Made by a program: the position numbers and the translations under genes. This document shows, piece by piece, positions 44,514 to 52,190 of a stretch of DNA of 56,847 nucleotides. Within the stretch, counting starts at the first letter, position 1; each line of letters begins with the position of its first letter. Below the pieces are notes generated by a model. The model did not search any database and was not told the DNA's origin. It saw only the letters and a program-made list of their open reading frames with translations. The stretch is from Planctomycetota bacterium. Its GTDB lineage: Bacteria > Planctomycetota > UBA8742 > UBA2392. Where the stretch lies: contig JADLFN010000038.1 in NCBI GenBank assembly GCA_020845475.1, positions 1-56,847 on the forward strand. The letters run 5' to 3'.

Positions 44514-45236
44514 TTACTTTAGTCCTTCAAGCACACCATCAGCGGCGCTGCCGAGAATCAGGTTGAAAATCAGGAACAACAGCAGGGCGAGCGCAACGCA
44601 AACGCCGGGGAACAGCCACGGCGGAATCTGGCGCACGGCACTCTGTGCGCCCGGGTCGGGTGCTTTCCAATGAGGCGAAAGGCGGTTTTTCTCTTTGTCG
44701 TCGCCGCCGGTTTCAATGCTCACGCCTTTGGCCGCGGCCAGTTCGCGCGCGAGGCTGTCGATCAATACTTTGCGCCGCTCCATGCCCTGCAAGTCGGCGT
44801 ATTTGCCCTTGAAACCCAGCGTCAGGCACAGGTAGTAAACTTCCAGCACTTCGAGCTTCTTCTTTTCGGTGGTGTTGCGCAGCGTGTCGAGCTTGTTGTA
44901 GAACTCTTCGCCCGCCGCAAAATCATTGAAATAGGCGAGCTGCAAGGGTTTGCCCATCCACGCATCCTTGACCGCCCACTCCGAGAGCAGGATCATCTCA
45001 TCGAAGTAGCCGGCCAGCGCATACTTGGCGAGCTGCACGTACTCCAGCGGCAGCTCGGCAATTTTCGCGCCCACGTCCAGGTCACGCAGCATGCCGTCGA
45101 TCTTGGCAAACAGCGTGTCGGCCGGGCCCACGTCCTGCATTTTCTGCATCTGGAACGAGTAGGCGAACAACGGCGCACAAAGATCCGGCAGGGCGGATTT
45201 TTTCTCGGCACGCGTGATGGCTTCAGTGTCAGGCAT
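44514..45236 (-). CDS. tssL: T6SS inner-membrane protein TssL (DotU/IcmH-like)
   Basis: A 240-aa TssL. The cytoplasmic DotU domain has CAPLFAYSFQ, YALAGYFDEMILLSEWAVKDAW, LAYFNDFAAGEEFYNKLD and EVYYLCLTLGFKGKY, all typical of the family. One C-terminal membrane helix (WLFPGVCVALALLLFLIFNLIL) is followed by a short tail. No OmpA-like peptidoglycan-binding extension is fused, so cell-wall anchoring must come from another protein, if it exists. ATG at 45236 begins MPDTEAITRAEKK. Inverted repeats flank the gene on both sides. Confidence 0.94.
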   Translation of the reverse strand: MPDTEAITRAEKKSALPDLCAPLFAYSFQMQKMQDVGPADTLFAKIDGMLRDLDVGAKIAELPLEYVQLAKYALAGYFDEMILLSEWAVKDAWMGKPLQLAYFNDFAAGEEFYNKLDTLRNTTEKKKLEVLEVYYLCLTLGFKGKYADLQGMERRKVLIDSLARELAAAKGVSIETGGDDKEKNRLSPHWKAPDPGAQSAVRQIPPWLFPGVCVALALLLFLIFNLILGSAADGVLEGLK

Positions 45237-45329
45237 TTTCGTGTTTCGTGTTTCGTGGCTCGTGCTCCGTGTTCGGGGTTATGCGGCCAGCGCTTTCCCG
45301 AAACACGACGCACGAGACACGACGCACGG
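45237..45329. repeat. TTTCGTG-word inverted repeat between tssK and tssL
   Basis: The left arm (45237-45274) is TTTCGTG repeated three times and then GCTCGTG and CTCCGTG words; the right arm (45297-45329) has AAACACGACG and CACGAGACACGAC words. Vocabulary is shared with the repeat at 44436-44510, so the two are related. The loop of about 22 nt contains ordinary sequence. Confidence 0.88.
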
Positions 45330-45331
45330 CT

Positions 45332-46684
45332 TCACTCCTTCACCGCCATGAACTCCAGTTTCAGATCCACGAACTCCGGCGGGAAGTACATGGAAATGGT
45401 GCGCGACTGTGCAATGGCCTCCCAGTGCTCTCCGGCTTTCTCCACGTAGAAATACTGGCGGCCCGGCTGCACAGGAATATCGGGCGGCGGCGCGGGCATA
45501 TGCTTCACCAGCAGGCCGCGCATGGCCATGGCGATCAGTTTGTCCACGCGGTCGCGCGAGGATATCTTGGCCTTGGCCGGAACCTCGTTGATCACCTTCT
45601 CCGGCGCCACGCCGCTTTGCACCGCGAGGTAAAGCTTGCTGGCCGTGATCAGCCGTTCGTCCAGGAACTTGCCCGAATAGAGCGACTCGCGCGTCTTCTC
45701 CAGCGGGATGTTCACGCAGCGCGAAGCAATCGTGACCTCAAGCAGACCGCGCAGGCGCGTTTCCAGCGCCGAGAACGTCTGAAACAGGTTGTCGTGCGAA
45801 TACTGCGGCAGATCGCGCGGCGAACCCTCGGCGGAGAACGTGGTCAGTTCGCCGGCAAGGCGCGCGAGAATCATGTAAAGCTGCTCGGGGTGCACGCGCG
45901 GCTGGTTGTACAGGTGCATCAGCCCGGGGATGTAACCGTTGCAGGTGTGCAGCAGCCAGAAGTTGGCGGCCTCGCTCATCGAAAACTCGACAAGGCCCGA
46001 GCCGCGCTGGCGGCGCGAAGCCGCAAGATCGCTGCTCTTGGTGGAAAGTACCTCGATGATGCGGCGCAGCATCGTGAAGAGCCAGTTGGAGGCGCTCAGG
46101 TAAAGCACGGGCGGCACAAAACTGGGCGAAATCGCAAAGCCGCCCGTGGCCGTGCGCGTGAGTTCGCACAGCTTGATGCAGGTGCTGTCCTCCAGGCCTT
46201 CACCCTCGAAGGCCACGCGCAGGTTGGAAACGCTGACCGTGAGGTCGCGTTCGTTGGCGCCGCTGGACTCGTCCTTGACCTTGATCGTCCGGGTGCGAAA
46301 ACGCAGCAAACGGCCCTCGCTCATGCCGTCGGCGTTGGATTCAAGGGTGTTGGGCTTGGACTGCGGGCAGGCAAGGTACACGGAAAGTTTTTCCTGGCTG
46401 GCCGGAAACGAGCCCGCGATCGAACGCGACTGCGGGCGCGCATCATGCCCCGGGATCTCGACGTAAAGCCCGTCTTGCATCAGGCCCGTGGCCGCCTGCA
46501 GGATGAAGTCCCCGCCGTTGAGAGCGTCTTCATCAATGCGCAGCTCCGTCAGGCCATAGGCGTTGCCGCAAAGCGAACGCAGGCCGCCCACGAGCATTGC
46601 CTCGTGATGGCGGTCGGTCTGCTGCAGGTGCTGGGGCGTGAGGAAAAGGCCTTCGCTCCAGAAAACCTTGTGCTGTGAATCCAC
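45332..46684 (-). CDS. tssK: T6SS baseplate-membrane adaptor TssK
   Basis: A 450-aa TssK, the trimer that connects the baseplate wedge to TssL/TssM. The N-terminal shoulder begins KVFWSEGLFLTPQHLQQTDRH, the strongest signature of the family (xVxWxEGxFLxPQHFQxxD). Middle and C-terminal regions show PSFVPPVLYLSAS, NFWLLHTCNGYIPGLMHLYNQPRVHPEQLYMILARLAGELTTF and QYFYVEKAGEHWEAI, all conserved. Length is normal. The start is GTG at 46684 with GAGG 5 nt upstream. Between it and tssJ only 26 bp are left, so these are in one transcript. Confidence 0.95.
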   Translation of the reverse strand: MDSQHKVFWSEGLFLTPQHLQQTDRHHEAMLVGGLRSLCGNAYGLTELRIDEDALNGGDFILQAATGLMQDGLYVEIPGHDARPQSRSIAGSFPASQEKLSVYLACPQSKPNTLESNADGMSEGRLLRFRTRTIKVKDESSGANERDLTVSVSNLRVAFEGEGLEDSTCIKLCELTRTATGGFAISPSFVPPVLYLSASNWLFTMLRRIIEVLSTKSSDLAASRRQRGSGLVEFSMSEAANFWLLHTCNGYIPGLMHLYNQPRVHPEQLYMILARLAGELTTFSAEGSPRDLPQYSHDNLFQTFSALETRLRGLLEVTIASRCVNIPLEKTRESLYSGKFLDERLITASKLYLAVQSGVAPEKVINEVPAKAKISSRDRVDKLIAMAMRGLLVKHMPAPPPDIPVQPGRQYFYVEKAGEHWEAIAQSRTISMYFPPEFVDLKLEFMAVKE

Positions 46685-46710
46685 GTGTGCCTCGTTGTTT
46701 TCTTGCGCCC

Positions 46711-47163
46711 TTACTTCTTGAGCTCGATGCGGTAGCCACTCAGTTCGAACACCACGCCGCCCGCATCCGAGGCCGCCACCACCACGCGCTGCGAGCCTTT
46801 ACCGTCGGACTTCGGGTAAAGCGCCATCACGCCCACAAAGCGGCAGTCCTTGTTCAAGTCGCCCAGTTCAATGGGCGTGGCCTCGGCCGTGGCCGGCCCG
46901 CCGTACACGGTCACCTGCTTGGGCTCGCCCAGCCGGTCGCCGCCCAGCGCCTCGCCCTTGTTCTCCCACAACTGGTCAAAGGGTTTGTTCATGAACGCCG
47001 CATCGTCCTTGAGCTGGAAAATGCGGATGTCCACGGACGTGGACTCATTCTTCTCGTTGAGGTTGAGCGGCTCGATGCCGCGCACATAAATCGTGGTGGG
47101 GCCGCCGCAGCCGGCAAGCAGTGTGAAGCAAAGCAGCATCAGCATCGTCGCGCGCAGTTTCAT
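46711..47163 (-). CDS. tssJ: T6SS outer-membrane lipoprotein TssJ
   Basis: A 150-aa TssJ with lipobox LAGC, lipidated Cys19. The mature part has the expected beta-sandwich pattern: VRGIEPLNLN, then STSVDIRIFQLKDDAAF and PFDQLWENKGEALG (usual F-x-x-L-x-x-x), then VVVAASDAGGVVFELSGYRIEL at the end. The DxR(I/V)FQLK-type strand is characteristic. It anchors the TssM periplasmic part to the outer membrane, which is strong evidence that the host has one. The ATG overlaps the fha stop by 4 nt (ATGA). Confidence 0.93.
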   Translation of the reverse strand: MKLRATMLMLLCFTLLAGCGGPTTIYVRGIEPLNLNEKNESTSVDIRIFQLKDDAAFMNKPFDQLWENKGEALGGDRLGEPKQVTVYGGPATAEATPIELGDLNKDCRFVGVMALYPKSDGKGSQRVVVAASDAGGVVFELSGYRIELKK

Positions 47164-48755
47164 GCCTTCTCCTTCGTGTCCTTGGTTGTCGGGGACTCCT
47201 TGGTATGCGACTCAAGGTAGCCCTTGCGTATGTTGGGAAAGACAACTTCGTTAAAAAGCTTGCCGCTTTCTCCAAGTAACGCGCTGTAAGTCAAGGCGTA
47301 TTGTCGCCAGGCTCTCTTTTCCGCACCGAGGGATTTAAACAAACCGCTCGCATTCTTGTTTGCTTCTTCCTCAACGGCCTGCGGGTCAAGCTTCTTCATG
47401 ATCTCGTTGATCGCGCGCTGCACGCCTTCCATCAAGCCCAACTGGTGCTGCGTCAAATCACGGAACGCGCTGATCAACTGCTTCTTGAGTTCCTCGGGAT
47501 CCTTGCCGCTCTTCCAGTCCAGCGGCAGGCGACGCACTTCCATGGCGTCCTTCACCGATTTCATCGGGTTCTTCTCGCGCGCAAAGGCCATGGTCACGAA
47601 GGCCTCAAACTGGCCTTCGAACTCTGCGCGGCCCTTGAGGCTCTTGTTCATCCAGTCCAGCGTCACTTCCAGCGTCTGCGCGATCAGCGTGCCGAAGAGC
47701 TTCACCTGCTCGGGCGTCTCAAAATCTCCGCGACCGGTGAATTGATCCGAAATCATTTTCAGCACCGTGAAGGCCGCGCCCTGCATGTCGTTGCCCACTT
47801 TGGGCGAGTCATCACTGGGCAGCGAAATCGCCTCGGGCTCTTCCTTGGCGCTGATGCGCGATAGCAGGTCGTCAATCGCGCGCGTGTCGTTGCCGCGCTT
47901 CCTGCCTGACGCGCCGGCGGCCTTGGCCTCAAGCGCGGCTTTCTTGAGATCGACGCTTGAGATGTCAGCCACGGCCATGGTCAAGCCGACGATATCGGAT
48001 TCGGAGTCGTCCACTTCCTGAGTGGGCTTGAGGTCGGCGCGCGTTTTGACTTTCGTGTTGCGCTTTTTGGGCGGTTCAGGCCGGGCCTGCTCCTTGAGCC
48101 TGAGCGCATCGGCGGCCTGCTTGAGGTCGGTGGTCGAGAAATCGGAAAGCGCCATCGTCAGGCCGGCGGCGTCGGACTCGTCCAAGATCTCGGATGTCTC
48201 GGTCGATGCTTTGGGCCGGGGCTGGGGCGCCTGGGTCTTGGCGGCATCCGCCTTGCGCGTGGGCGGCACTTCCGTGGAGTTGGTTTTGTCAGTGACCTTG
48301 CGCGCGCCCTCTTCTCCCGGCGCAATGGCAAGCACGGTGCCGGCATCTTCAACGGTGCGTTTGCGCTGCTTGGTGTTCTGCCTGGGCGGCACGGGAGCGG
48401 CCTCGGGCGCGCTTTCCGCGGGCGGGGGCGCGGCCTTCAACCCCGGCCCGATCTCGAGTTGGAGCTGGTAAGGGCCAATCTGGACGAGGTCGCCGTGCTT
48501 GAGCGACGACATCTCATGGCCCGGGCTCGCCTTGCCGTTAATCGTTGAGCCGAGCTTGGCGCCGTAATCGATGTAACAGTAGTCGTCGCCCACGCGCTGG
48601 ATATAGCCGTGGGTCGGCGCGATGGCCTTGGCGGGGTCCTTCAAAGAAACGTCGCAATCTCTGGCGCGACCTACGGATATGCCTTCCTTGTCAAACACCA
48701 GTTCGGCAAGGGTGGCGCTTTCGCCGGATCTCTTGACTGTTACTTTTATCGGCAT
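47160..48755 (-). CDS. T6SS FHA-domain protein (Fha/TagH-like)
   Basis: A 531-aa protein. An N-terminal FHA domain (residues of about 20-95) shows SVGRARDCDV, APTHGYI and GSTINGKA, the expected phosphothreonine-binding loops. The C-terminal T6SS_FHA_C-like domain of about 190 residues contains GLMEGVQRAINEIMKKLDPQAVEEEA and LFNEVVFPNIRKGY. Between them is a Pro/Lys-rich linker with two near-identical segments, GLTMALSDFSTTDLKQAA and GLTMAVADISSVDLKKAA. In other T6SS, Fha is phosphorylated by PpkA and restrained by TagF; both partners are present in this window. ATG at 48755. The stop overlaps the tssJ start by 4 nt, and the gene begins the clearly recognisable T6SS run. Confidence 0.93.
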   Translation of the reverse strand: MPIKVTVKRSGESATLAELVFDKEGISVGRARDCDVSLKDPAKAIAPTHGYIQRVGDDYCYIDYGAKLGSTINGKASPGHEMSSLKHGDLVQIGPYQLQLEIGPGLKAAPPPAESAPEAAPVPPRQNTKQRKRTVEDAGTVLAIAPGEEGARKVTDKTNSTEVPPTRKADAAKTQAPQPRPKASTETSEILDESDAAGLTMALSDFSTTDLKQAADALRLKEQARPEPPKKRNTKVKTRADLKPTQEVDDSESDIVGLTMAVADISSVDLKKAALEAKAAGASGRKRGNDTRAIDDLLSRISAKEEPEAISLPSDDSPKVGNDMQGAAFTVLKMISDQFTGRGDFETPEQVKLFGTLIAQTLEVTLDWMNKSLKGRAEFEGQFEAFVTMAFAREKNPMKSVKDAMEVRRLPLDWKSGKDPEELKKQLISAFRDLTQHQLGLMEGVQRAINEIMKKLDPQAVEEEANKNASGLFKSLGAEKRAWRQYALTYSALLGESGKLFNEVVFPNIRKGYLESHTKESPTTKDTKEKA

Positions 48756-48835
48756 TCAGTGCTGGCCGCTCCGGTTTTCAAGTTCTGTGCGGGCCCATCC
48801 TGCTTTGCATTCCCACAAGGTCAAGCGCGACGGAG

Positions 48836-49324
48836 CTACCACATGGGCTCAAGCGTCAGCCAGCCCTTCCATAGAGGCAGCCACATCAGGGTTGCGGCGA
48901 GCGAGGAATTCGCACCCCAATACCACGAAAGCCACGCAGGGTGCACCGTTTGCTCGGCGTCGTTGCTGTAGATCCGCCGATTGAGCGAATAGTGAAACTG
49001 CACCGGCAAAAGGATGCCCACAAACCAGGCCGACGCCCAGAAATAGACGCTCGTTGAGAACGCGTTCGGGTCAGTGAATTGGCCGCCCTTGTAAACCAGC
49101 CCCGCCGTCACATAACAAAGCGCGGGCGTGAACAGGGCTTGGCCCAGCGTGGCCACTACCTGCATGCGCGCATAAACCAGCAGGGGCGGATTCACCGCTG
49201 ACACGCGCGCACCCACAAGATACTCAATGGCACGCAACAGCACGTTGGGCGCGCCATAGCAAAGGAAACACAGCGCAAACAGCCACGCCGCCAATGAAAG
49301 GAAATCAATCAAGGCCGCGATCAT
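48836..49324 (-). CDS. Small polytopic membrane protein, unknown function
   Basis: A 162-aa protein with four probable membrane helices: ALIDFLSLAAWLFALCFLC at the N-terminus, a second around VVATLGQALFTPALCYVTAGL, a third around VYFWASAWFVGILLPV and a fourth SSLAATLMWLPLW. I do not recognise the family. It lies 80 bp upstream of fha on the same strand and may be the first gene of the T6SS transcript. It is divergent from the selenoprotein candidate, with 83 bp between starts. ATG at 49324 begins in the first helix; an earlier in-frame ATG at 49366 would add 14 residues, and neither has a strong ribosome binding site. A T6SS role is possible by position only. Confidence 0.6.
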   Translation of the reverse strand: MIAALIDFLSLAAWLFALCFLCYGAPNVLLRAIEYLVGARVSAVNPPLLVYARMQVVATLGQALFTPALCYVTAGLVYKGGQFTDPNAFSTSVYFWASAWFVGILLPVQFHYSLNRRIYSNDAEQTVHPAWLSWYWGANSSLAATLMWLPLWKGWLTLEPMW

Positions 49325-49407
49325 AGCAGTCTCAAGCAAAGGATGTAGTTCTTGCGCCGCAGGCATTGGCGCGGTTTGATGGTGCTTCCTTTATTGGAAG
49401 GTGAATC

Positions 49408-50454
49408 ATGAAATGGCTTGGCTTGCTGCTGTTGCTCTGTGCCGCATCTCTCTCTGCCCAGGAACCCTGGAAAGTGGGAGACGAGCCCACAGACGTCGAT
49501 GTCGAGTACTGGCTCAACGCGCCCGCTTACACGCGCTTCTCTGACCTGCGCGGTGAAGTGATCCTTTTCAAGAAATGGGGCTGTGACTGACCGCCTTGCT
49601 GGACGCAGTTGCGTCGCTGGGAAGAGCTGAACAAGGAATATGCCAACAAGGGACTGCGCTTCTTCACCGCGTATTCCGGCGGTCATTCGCTTGAAGCCAT
49701 CGAAGCGAAAATGAAGGAGCTGTCTTTGACGCTGCCCGTCGCCACCGACGGCTACTACAGCACACGCTTCGTCGCGCCTTCACTGTGCGTCGTCTGGGTG
49801 ATCGGCGTTGACGGCAAGGTCGTTCACGTCGGCCAGGAGGGCTGGGAAGACGCAGCACTCAAGGAACTCAAGAAAGCCAAGTACCCCGGGTTGGGCATGG
49901 ACAAAATAGCAGCGCCGCTGGAAAGCGCGGCCAAGGCCTTCGGTGAAGGCAACCTGGCCCTGGCAGACAAGCTGGCCGAGGCTGTGTCGGATGGCGACTT
50001 TGAGGATAGCGTACTCGATCAGGCACAGGCGCTGCGCAAGCGTGTGGGCGAGCGGCGCAAACTTCTTGAATCGCGCGCGGACACCGAGGAAGTATGCGGC
50101 GACCTTGACCTCGCTCTTGCCTGCTGGAAGGAACTGGGAGCGAGGCTGGGCGAAAACGAATACGAGCGCAGTCCGAAGGAAGAAGCCGCGCGCATCGGCA
50201 AACTTGCGGATCTCGACAAGGAACGCAAGGCACGCCGCGCGTTCATTGACGCACGCCAGAAGTGCTGGGCGTGCTTTGAAAGGGTCGGCAACAGCAAACC
50301 CAAGACCGTAGCCGCCTGCGACAAGGCCACGGCCCTGATGAAGGAGTACCTCGCGGCGAACAAGGACCGCCGGCCCGTGGGCAGCGCCCAGGAGCTGATT
50401 GATTATTGGGCCGCCTGGAAAGAAGAACTGGAACCCAGGAAAGAAGATAAGTAG
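49408..50454 (+). CDS. Thioredoxin-like selenoprotein candidate with in-frame UGA (Sec61)
   Basis: Read as one 348-aa chain through an in-frame TGA at 49588-49590. A signal peptide (MKWLGLLLLLCAASLSAQ) precedes a thioredoxin fold. The TGA falls exactly at the first redox Cys: KKWGCD-U-PPCW, so UPPC replaces CPPC (Sec61, Cys64). After the TGA the frame continues without a break as WTQLRRWEELNKEYANKGLRFF, normal for TlpA/AhpC-like folds (usually C-x-x-C followed by ELPxLxxLxxxY). A long helical, Lys/Glu-rich C-terminal part follows (from about 160), perhaps with repeats. Ribosome binding site GGAAGG lies just before ATG 49408. A single-base error (TGC to TGA) or a pseudogene is the rival view, but a TGA at just the Sec-exchangeable residue plus a hairpin at the correct distance favours selenocysteine. 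Expected in the periplasm as a redox protein. Confidence 0.8.
49588..49615 (+). promoter_or_regulatory. bSECIS-like hairpin directly after the in-frame UGA
   Basis: After the TGA, GACGC (49602-49606) pairs with GCGTC (49611-49615) around AGTT. An extra A-T closing pair is possible. The apical loop begins 16 nt after the TGA and has G as its second base. Known bacterial SECIS elements have an apical loop 16-37 nt downstream of UGA and a G within its first two bases, so this fits at the short end. A weak lower helix (CTT with AAG) can extend it. Confidence 0.6.
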
Positions 50455-50476
50455 CGGAGATGCCTGTCTGACGAAA

Positions 50477-50501
50477 CCGGGGCGGCCATTGGCCGCCCCG
50501 G
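50477..50501. terminator. Perfect hairpin between convergent genes
   Basis: CCGGGGCGGCC (50477-50487) pairs perfectly with GGCCGCCCCGG (50491-50501) around ATT, giving 11 bp. It lies 22 nt after the selenoprotein stop and 33 nt past the EF-hand stop. There is no strong T-run on either side. The position between two convergent genes supports a bidirectional, Rho-independent-like terminator. Confidence 0.65.
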
Positions 50502-50534
50502 GTGCTTCGTGCCCAGCACTGGGAAAACTGCTTC

Positions 50535-51359
50535 CTAGAAGCCGCCCTCTTCTTCATCCTTCTTGGGCGTCTCGCCTTCCTTCTTGGGCTGCTCGCCACC
50601 GGGGCGCTGGCCGCGCTGCCCGCGTTGACGACCGCCCTGTGCGGCTTTGTCAAACTCCTCGCGGGAGATGGCACCGTCTTTGTCGGTGTCAATGCGCTCA
50701 AGGGCACCCTTCATGCGTTCCGGAATCTCGTCGCCGCTGAGCTTGCCGTCGCCATCTTTGTCCATGCCCTTCCAGCGTTCATCGAGCTGCTTCTTCATCT
50801 CGTCTTCCATCGCCTTCTGCGCGGCTGCGGCGCCGGCTTTTTCCTTGGCTGCGGCGTATTCCTCAAGGTTCAGCGATCCGCTCTTGTCCGCGTCGCTCTC
50901 CATGTAGGCCTTACGCGCTTCACCCAGTTCCTCGACGGTCAGCTTGCTGTCGCTGTCTTTGTCGAGCGCCTTGAATTCCTCCTCGGCGACGGCCTTCGCC
51001 TGGCGCTTGCCTTCCTCTACAACCTTGGCGCTGGCGGTCATCAGTTCCTGGCCGGAGAGGAAGCCGTCTTTGTCGGTGTCGAGCTCTTCAAACAGCTTGT
51101 CATTGCCGAACTCGGCCTTGTCGAGCTTCTGGTCGGCGTTCTTGTCGTGTTCGCGCAGGAAACGGCCCACTTCGCGCATGCCCGAGCTGCGTTGGCCGCG
51201 CTCAGGGCGCTGGCCTTCTTTCTTGGGCTCTTCTTTTTTGGGCTCTTCGGCCTTGGGCTCTTCAGCCTTGGGGGCTTCGCCTTCCGCCGCTTGAGCAAAT
51301 AGACTGCCCGCAAACGTGAGGCACGAAATCCAGGCCGCCATCATCAATACCCGTTTCAT
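50535..51359 (-). CDS. Secreted EF-hand calcium-binding protein
   Basis: A 274-aa protein with a Sec signal peptide ([20 protein letters not shown], cleavage near FAQA). A Pro/Lys/Glu-rich segment ([20 protein letters not shown]) precedes six EF-hand loops: [65 protein letters not shown] and [13 protein letters not shown]. Most have D at positions 1 and 3 and E at 12. A low-complexity Gln/Arg/Gly tail rich in RGQRGQR and Lys/Glu follows. Multi-EF-hand secreted proteins of this kind are frequent in planctomycetes. It may act as a calcium buffer or in adhesion. It is convergent with the selenoprotein gene. ATG at 51359 gives an intact signal sequence. Confidence 0.88.
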   Translation of the reverse strand: MKRVLMMAAWISCLTFAGSLFAQAAEGEAPKAEEPKAEEPKKEEPKKEGQRPERGQRSSGMREVGRFLREHDKNADQKLDKAEFGNDKLFEELDTDKDGFLSGQELMTASAKVVEEGKRQAKAVAEEEFKALDKDSDSKLTVEELGEARKAYMESDADKSGSLNLEEYAAAKEKAGAAAAQKAMEDEMKKQLDERWKGMDKDGDGKLSGDEIPERMKGALERIDTDKDGAISREEFDKAAQGGRQRGQRGQRPGGEQPKKEGETPKKDEEEGGF

Positions 51360-51444
51360 AGATTTCCTCGAGTGCTTTCTGCGTTAGTAATCCGGATGTA
51401 TCCTTGTTCATTCACCCCAACGTGGGGCAAAGGTTGCGCTAAAT

Positions 51445-52173
51445 ATGAAATACCTGCTGATTGCCTTGATTTCTCTTTCCATCGCCGGCTCGGCGCTTTT
51501 CTACTCCATCTTCCCGGAGGAGTGCTGCGAGTACATCGGCCTCATGGCGCCCGAAGGCGTGTCCGAGGTGCCGGGCGTTCCCCATGCCAAACCCGAACCC
51601 GCCAGCGAAGACGGCAAGATCCCCGAAAAGGTGCGCGGCCTCAAGCTGCACGACGCCGCGGGTGAAGTGAGTTTGCCCGATCTCAACAGTAAAGTGCGCC
51701 GGATCGACCTCTCGGCCCACAAATTCACGGTTTTTGTTTGGGTGTCCAGTGTCTGCCCCACGAGCAAGTCCTACATCATCCGCCTCAATGAGTTGCAAGC
51801 CGAGTTCGGCCATGAGGTTGCATTCTGGGCCGTGAATTCAAGCGCGATGGAGACATCGGCCGAGATCGCCGCGGTCTATGAAACCGGCAAGTGGCCTTTG
51901 AACTTCACCGTCCTGAAGGACGACCAGAACCTGTTGGCTGACCGTTTCGGCGCCAAGGTTTGCCCCGATGTTTTTGTGTTCAACCGCGAGGGCAAGCTCG
52001 AGTATCGGGGCGGCGTCGATGACAGCCGCGATCCCGCAAAGGTCTCCCGGCGCTACTTGCATGAAGTGCTGCGCTCGCTCCTTAACGGAAGCCGCCCGCA
52101 ATGGCGCTATCAGCCGCCAAACGGTTGCTGCCCCATTGACCGCGTCGAGCTGCCCGAACCTCCCAAGAACTGA
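51445..52173 (+). CDS. Membrane-anchored redoxin (AhpC/TSA-type thioredoxin fold)
   Basis: A 242-aa protein with an N-terminal hydrophobic anchor or signal (YLLIALISLSIAGSALFYSIF). The thioredoxin-like core starts near residue 65. The redox motif is VSSVCPTSKSY with one Cys (Cys104), followed by LKDDQNLLADRFGAKVCPDVFVFNREGKLEYRGGVDD, which includes the cis-Pro-like and the strand pair typical of the redoxin family. A C-terminal NGCCPID (Cys228-229) is the usual place of a resolving residue in this CPxSxxY family. A CC pair also occurs close to the anchor (Cys27-28). Expected at the cell envelope as a thiol reductase or peroxidase-like protein. It is followed by the CxxC mini-protein after 17 nt, and both genes read away from the EF-hand gene. 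Confidence 0.82.
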   Translation: MKYLLIALISLSIAGSALFYSIFPEECCEYIGLMAPEGVSEVPGVPHAKPEPASEDGKIPEKVRGLKLHDAAGEVSLPDLNSKVRRIDLSAHKFTVFVWVSSVCPTSKSYIIRLNELQAEFGHEVAFWAVNSSAMETSAEIAAVYETGKWPLNFTVLKDDQNLLADRFGAKVCPDVFVFNREGKLEYRGGVDDSRDPAKVSRRYLHEVLRSLLNGSRPQWRYQPPNGCCPIDRVELPEPPKN

Positions 52174-52190
52174 CCTTATCGGAACCCACC

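Noticed and set aside
48819..48824. TTGACC as -35 box for the T6SS operon, upstream of fha
   Set aside because: No -10 hexamer is found at 15-18 nt, and a same-strand gene lies just upstream, so the operon may start further back.
49588..49590. The TGA as a true stop, with a second gene starting TTG at 49609
   Set aside because: The second piece lacks a ribosome binding site and would begin in the middle of a thioredoxin helix. The TGA sits at the redox Cys position. A sequencing error cannot be wholly excluded.
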